From: Flavobacterium psychrophilum
GTDB taxonomy: Bacteria > Bacteroidota > Bacteroidia > Flavobacteriales > Flavobacteriaceae
Reading direction: 5' to 3'
Assembly (NCBI GenBank): GCA_945872245.1
Contig: CAMBZB010000024.1
Coordinates: 1-32,744, forward strand
Length of the DNA: 32,744 nt
Shown here: positions 31,372 to 32,744 of the stretch, piece after piece
How positions within the stretch are numbered: position 1 is the first letter of the stretch
Layout of the letters: every line of letters starts with the position of its first letter
Notes under the pieces: model-generated
Told to the model about the DNA's origin: nothing
Databases searched by the model: none
What the model saw: the letters and a program-made list of their open reading frames with translations, nothing else
Made by a program: the position numbers and the translations under genes

Positions 31372-31602
31372 ATGAAATCATTTTTTGAAGGAATTCAGTG
31401 GTTTTTTGAATCAATATTTTTTATACCTCAAGATTTTTTAAGAGAATTAGAGCTTACTCATTGGTTTGCAGCTAATACCATCAATTGGATTTTTATGATT
31501 ATCTGTGCTGTAGCCATGGTATATTGGTGCAAACAATTGAAAATCTATGATGAAAAAGGTGAAGAAAACCAAGATACGACGGCGCATTCTTTCTTAAAGT
31601 AA
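31372..31602 (+). CDS. DUF6341-type small membrane protein
   Basis: A 76-residue protein. An amphipathic N-terminal part (FFEGIQWFFESIFFIPQDFL) is followed by LTHWFAANTINW and one membrane helix (WIFMIICAVAMVYWCKQL, about 39-56), then a charged C-terminal tail. It resembles the DUF6341 family of flavobacteria, which sits near upp and purD. In older annotation it was wrongly called uracil phosphoribosyltransferase because of its neighbour. The role is unknown. It has a good promoter at 31229-31258 and converges on purD. Confidence 0.72.
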   Translation: MKSFFEGIQWFFESIFFIPQDFLRELELTHWFAANTINWIFMIICAVAMVYWCKQLKIYDEKGEENQDTTAHSFLK

Positions 31603-31641
31603 AGCCCCATAACCCCGAAGAGGGAATTAAGAGGATTTAAA

Positions 31642-32744
31642 TTATAGGTCATTGCCAATGTCTTTTCTAAAATACATCTTATCAAAATGTAGTTTGTCTA
31701 TGTTTTGGTAAGATTTTTTTATGGCCTCTTGAAAATCATTTCCATAGGATGTGATGGCCAAGACTCTTCCTCCATTGGTAACCACATCGCCATTATTGAG
31801 CTTCGTTCCTGCGTGAAAAACAATGGAATCTTCAATGTGCTCCAATCCAGTAATCACTTTTCCTTTTTCGAAATCTTCTGGATAACCGCTAGAAACAAGC
31901 ATAATTGTTGTGGCACTTCTCTCGTCAATTTCAAGCGTGAATTCGTCCAGTTTTTCATTGGCCACAGCCAAAAATAATTCCACCAAATCCGATTTCATTC
32001 TTGGAACCACCACTTCCGTTTCCGGATCGCCCATTCTCACGTTGTATTCAATTACGATGGGCTCGTTGTTTACATTAATTAATCCAATAAAAACAAATCC
32101 TTTGTATTCTATTCCATCTTTTTGAAAGCCTTCAATGGTTGGTTTTACGATGCGGGTTTCTATTTTTTCCATTAAGACAGCATCAACATAAGGAACTGGA
32201 GAAACGGCGCCCATTCCGCCCGTATTCAATCCTGTATCGCCTTCGCCAATGCGTTTATAATCTTTGGCGGTTGGCAAGATTTTATAGCTTTTACCGTCGG
32301 TTAAAACGAAGCAACTCAATTCAATTCCGTCCAAAAATTCTTCAATAACTACTTTGGAACTTGCCGAACCAAATTTTTGGTGTACCAACATATTTCTTAA
32401 TTCGTCCTTGGCTTCCGCCAAATCCTGAATAATCAAAACACCTTTTCCAGCTGCCAATCCATCGGCTTTCAAAACATAAGGTGATTGCAAAGTTTCTAGA
32501 AAATCGCAGCCTTTTTCGACAGTTTCTGCGGTGAAACTATCATAAGCTGCCGTTGGAATGTTGTGTTTCATCAAAAATTCTTTGGCAAACTCTTTACTTC
32601 CTTCAAGAGTTGCTCCCGATTTTGAAGGACCTATAACTGGAATATTTTTTAAATCTTTGTCGTTTTTGAAAAAGTCGAAAATTCCTTTTACCAATGGATC
32701 TTCCGGACCTACAACTACCATCTCTACTTTTTCCTGAATTACAA
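31642..32744 (-). CDS. purD: Phosphoribosylamine-glycine ligase (GAR synthetase), 5' end outside window
   Basis: This is the second step of purine synthesis, joining glycine to phosphoribosylamine with ATP. About 366 of the usual ~425 residues are present. The frame is open to the right edge (VIQEKVEMVVVGPEDPLV), so the start lies outside. The ATP-grasp motifs are clear: KADGLAAGKGV, TGGMGAVSP and IEYNVRMGDPETE with metal and substrate ligands. The C-terminal domain contains ATTIMLVSSGYPEDFEKGK and FHAGTKLNNGDVVTNGGRVL. The gene converges on the DUF6341 gene with a 39-base gap and no clear terminator. Confidence 0.97.
   Translation of the reverse strand, partial: VIQEKVEMVVVGPEDPLVKGIFDFFKNDKDLKNIPVIGPSKSGATLEGSKEFAKEFLMKHNIPTAAYDSFTAETVEKGCDFLETLQSPYVLKADGLAAGKGVLIIQDLAEAKDELRNMLVHQKFGSASSKVVIEEFLDGIELSCFVLTDGKSYKILPTAKDYKRIGEGDTGLNTGGMGAVSPVPYVDAVLMEKIETRIVKPTIEGFQKDGIEYKGFVFIGLINVNNEPIVIEYNVRMGDPETEVVVPRMKSDLVELFLAVANEKLDEFTLEIDERSATTIMLVSSGYPEDFEKGKVITGLEHIEDSIVFHAGTKLNNGDVVTNGGRVLAITSYGNDFQEAIKKSYQNIDKLHFDKMYFRKDIGNDL

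Overview
The window looks like a chromosome segment of a flavobacterium, most likely Flavobacterium or a close relative (inference from gene content). The supports are A+T-rich DNA with A-rich start regions, promoters of the Bacteroidota type TTTG-N17-23-TAnnTTTG, a type IX secretion (T9SS) sorting domain on a secreted glucanase, a PorW/SprE-type T9SS lipoprotein, and small families typical of this group (DUF4292, DUF4254, DUF6427, DUF6341, DUF6168).

Bases 1-4620 form an accessory, very A+T-rich, gene-poor stretch. It holds the 3' part of a secreted GH16 glucanase, a divergent MerR regulator/short-chain dehydrogenase pair, an XRE-type regulator broken by two TAG stops, and a CAP-domain lipoprotein gene. 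Four co-oriented copies of a repeat containing AACTTTCTCCAATA punctuate this stretch. It also has a 19-bp-arm perfect palindrome and a 30-bp direct duplication. It ends at a tRNA-Arg(CCU).

Bases 4888-6749 hold a conserved lipoprotein of unknown function and a NodB-type polysaccharide deacetylase, visibly richer in G+C than the flanks. Bases 7099-10677 hold a three-gene peptide-modification-like cluster: circularly permuted ATP-grasp, alpha-E protein and transglutaminase. A 37-codon ORF sits inside it, and the transglutaminase has a polyglutamine tail.

Bases 10746-17357 (minus strand) form an envelope operon in the order flippase, dut, sugar nucleotidyltransferase, TPR protein, DUF4292 lipoprotein, EnvC-like amidase activator. 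Bases 17494-26527 (minus) run from porW/sprE through bactofilin, atpZ and a DUF6168 protein to atpB-E-F-H-A-G, and end at a strong terminator. atpD and atpC are not here, as is usual in this phylum. Three imperfect inverted repeats built of 7-8-nt units fill intercistronic gaps in these two operons.

Bases 26770-32744 are housekeeping: a PaaE-like flavo-iron-sulfur reductase, a GT9 glycosyltransferase with a DUF4254 protein, upp, DUF6427 and DUF6341 membrane proteins, and purD cut by the window edge.

Several genes start with TTG (flippase, porW/sprE, GT9). For three others (envC-like, atpZ, paaE-like) an in-frame ATG further in is the better start. I found no CRISPR array, integrase, transposase or rRNA. 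The most unusual signals are the dispersed repeat, the intercistronic inverted heptad repeats, and the small ORF plus poly-Q tail in the ATP-grasp/transglutaminase cluster.
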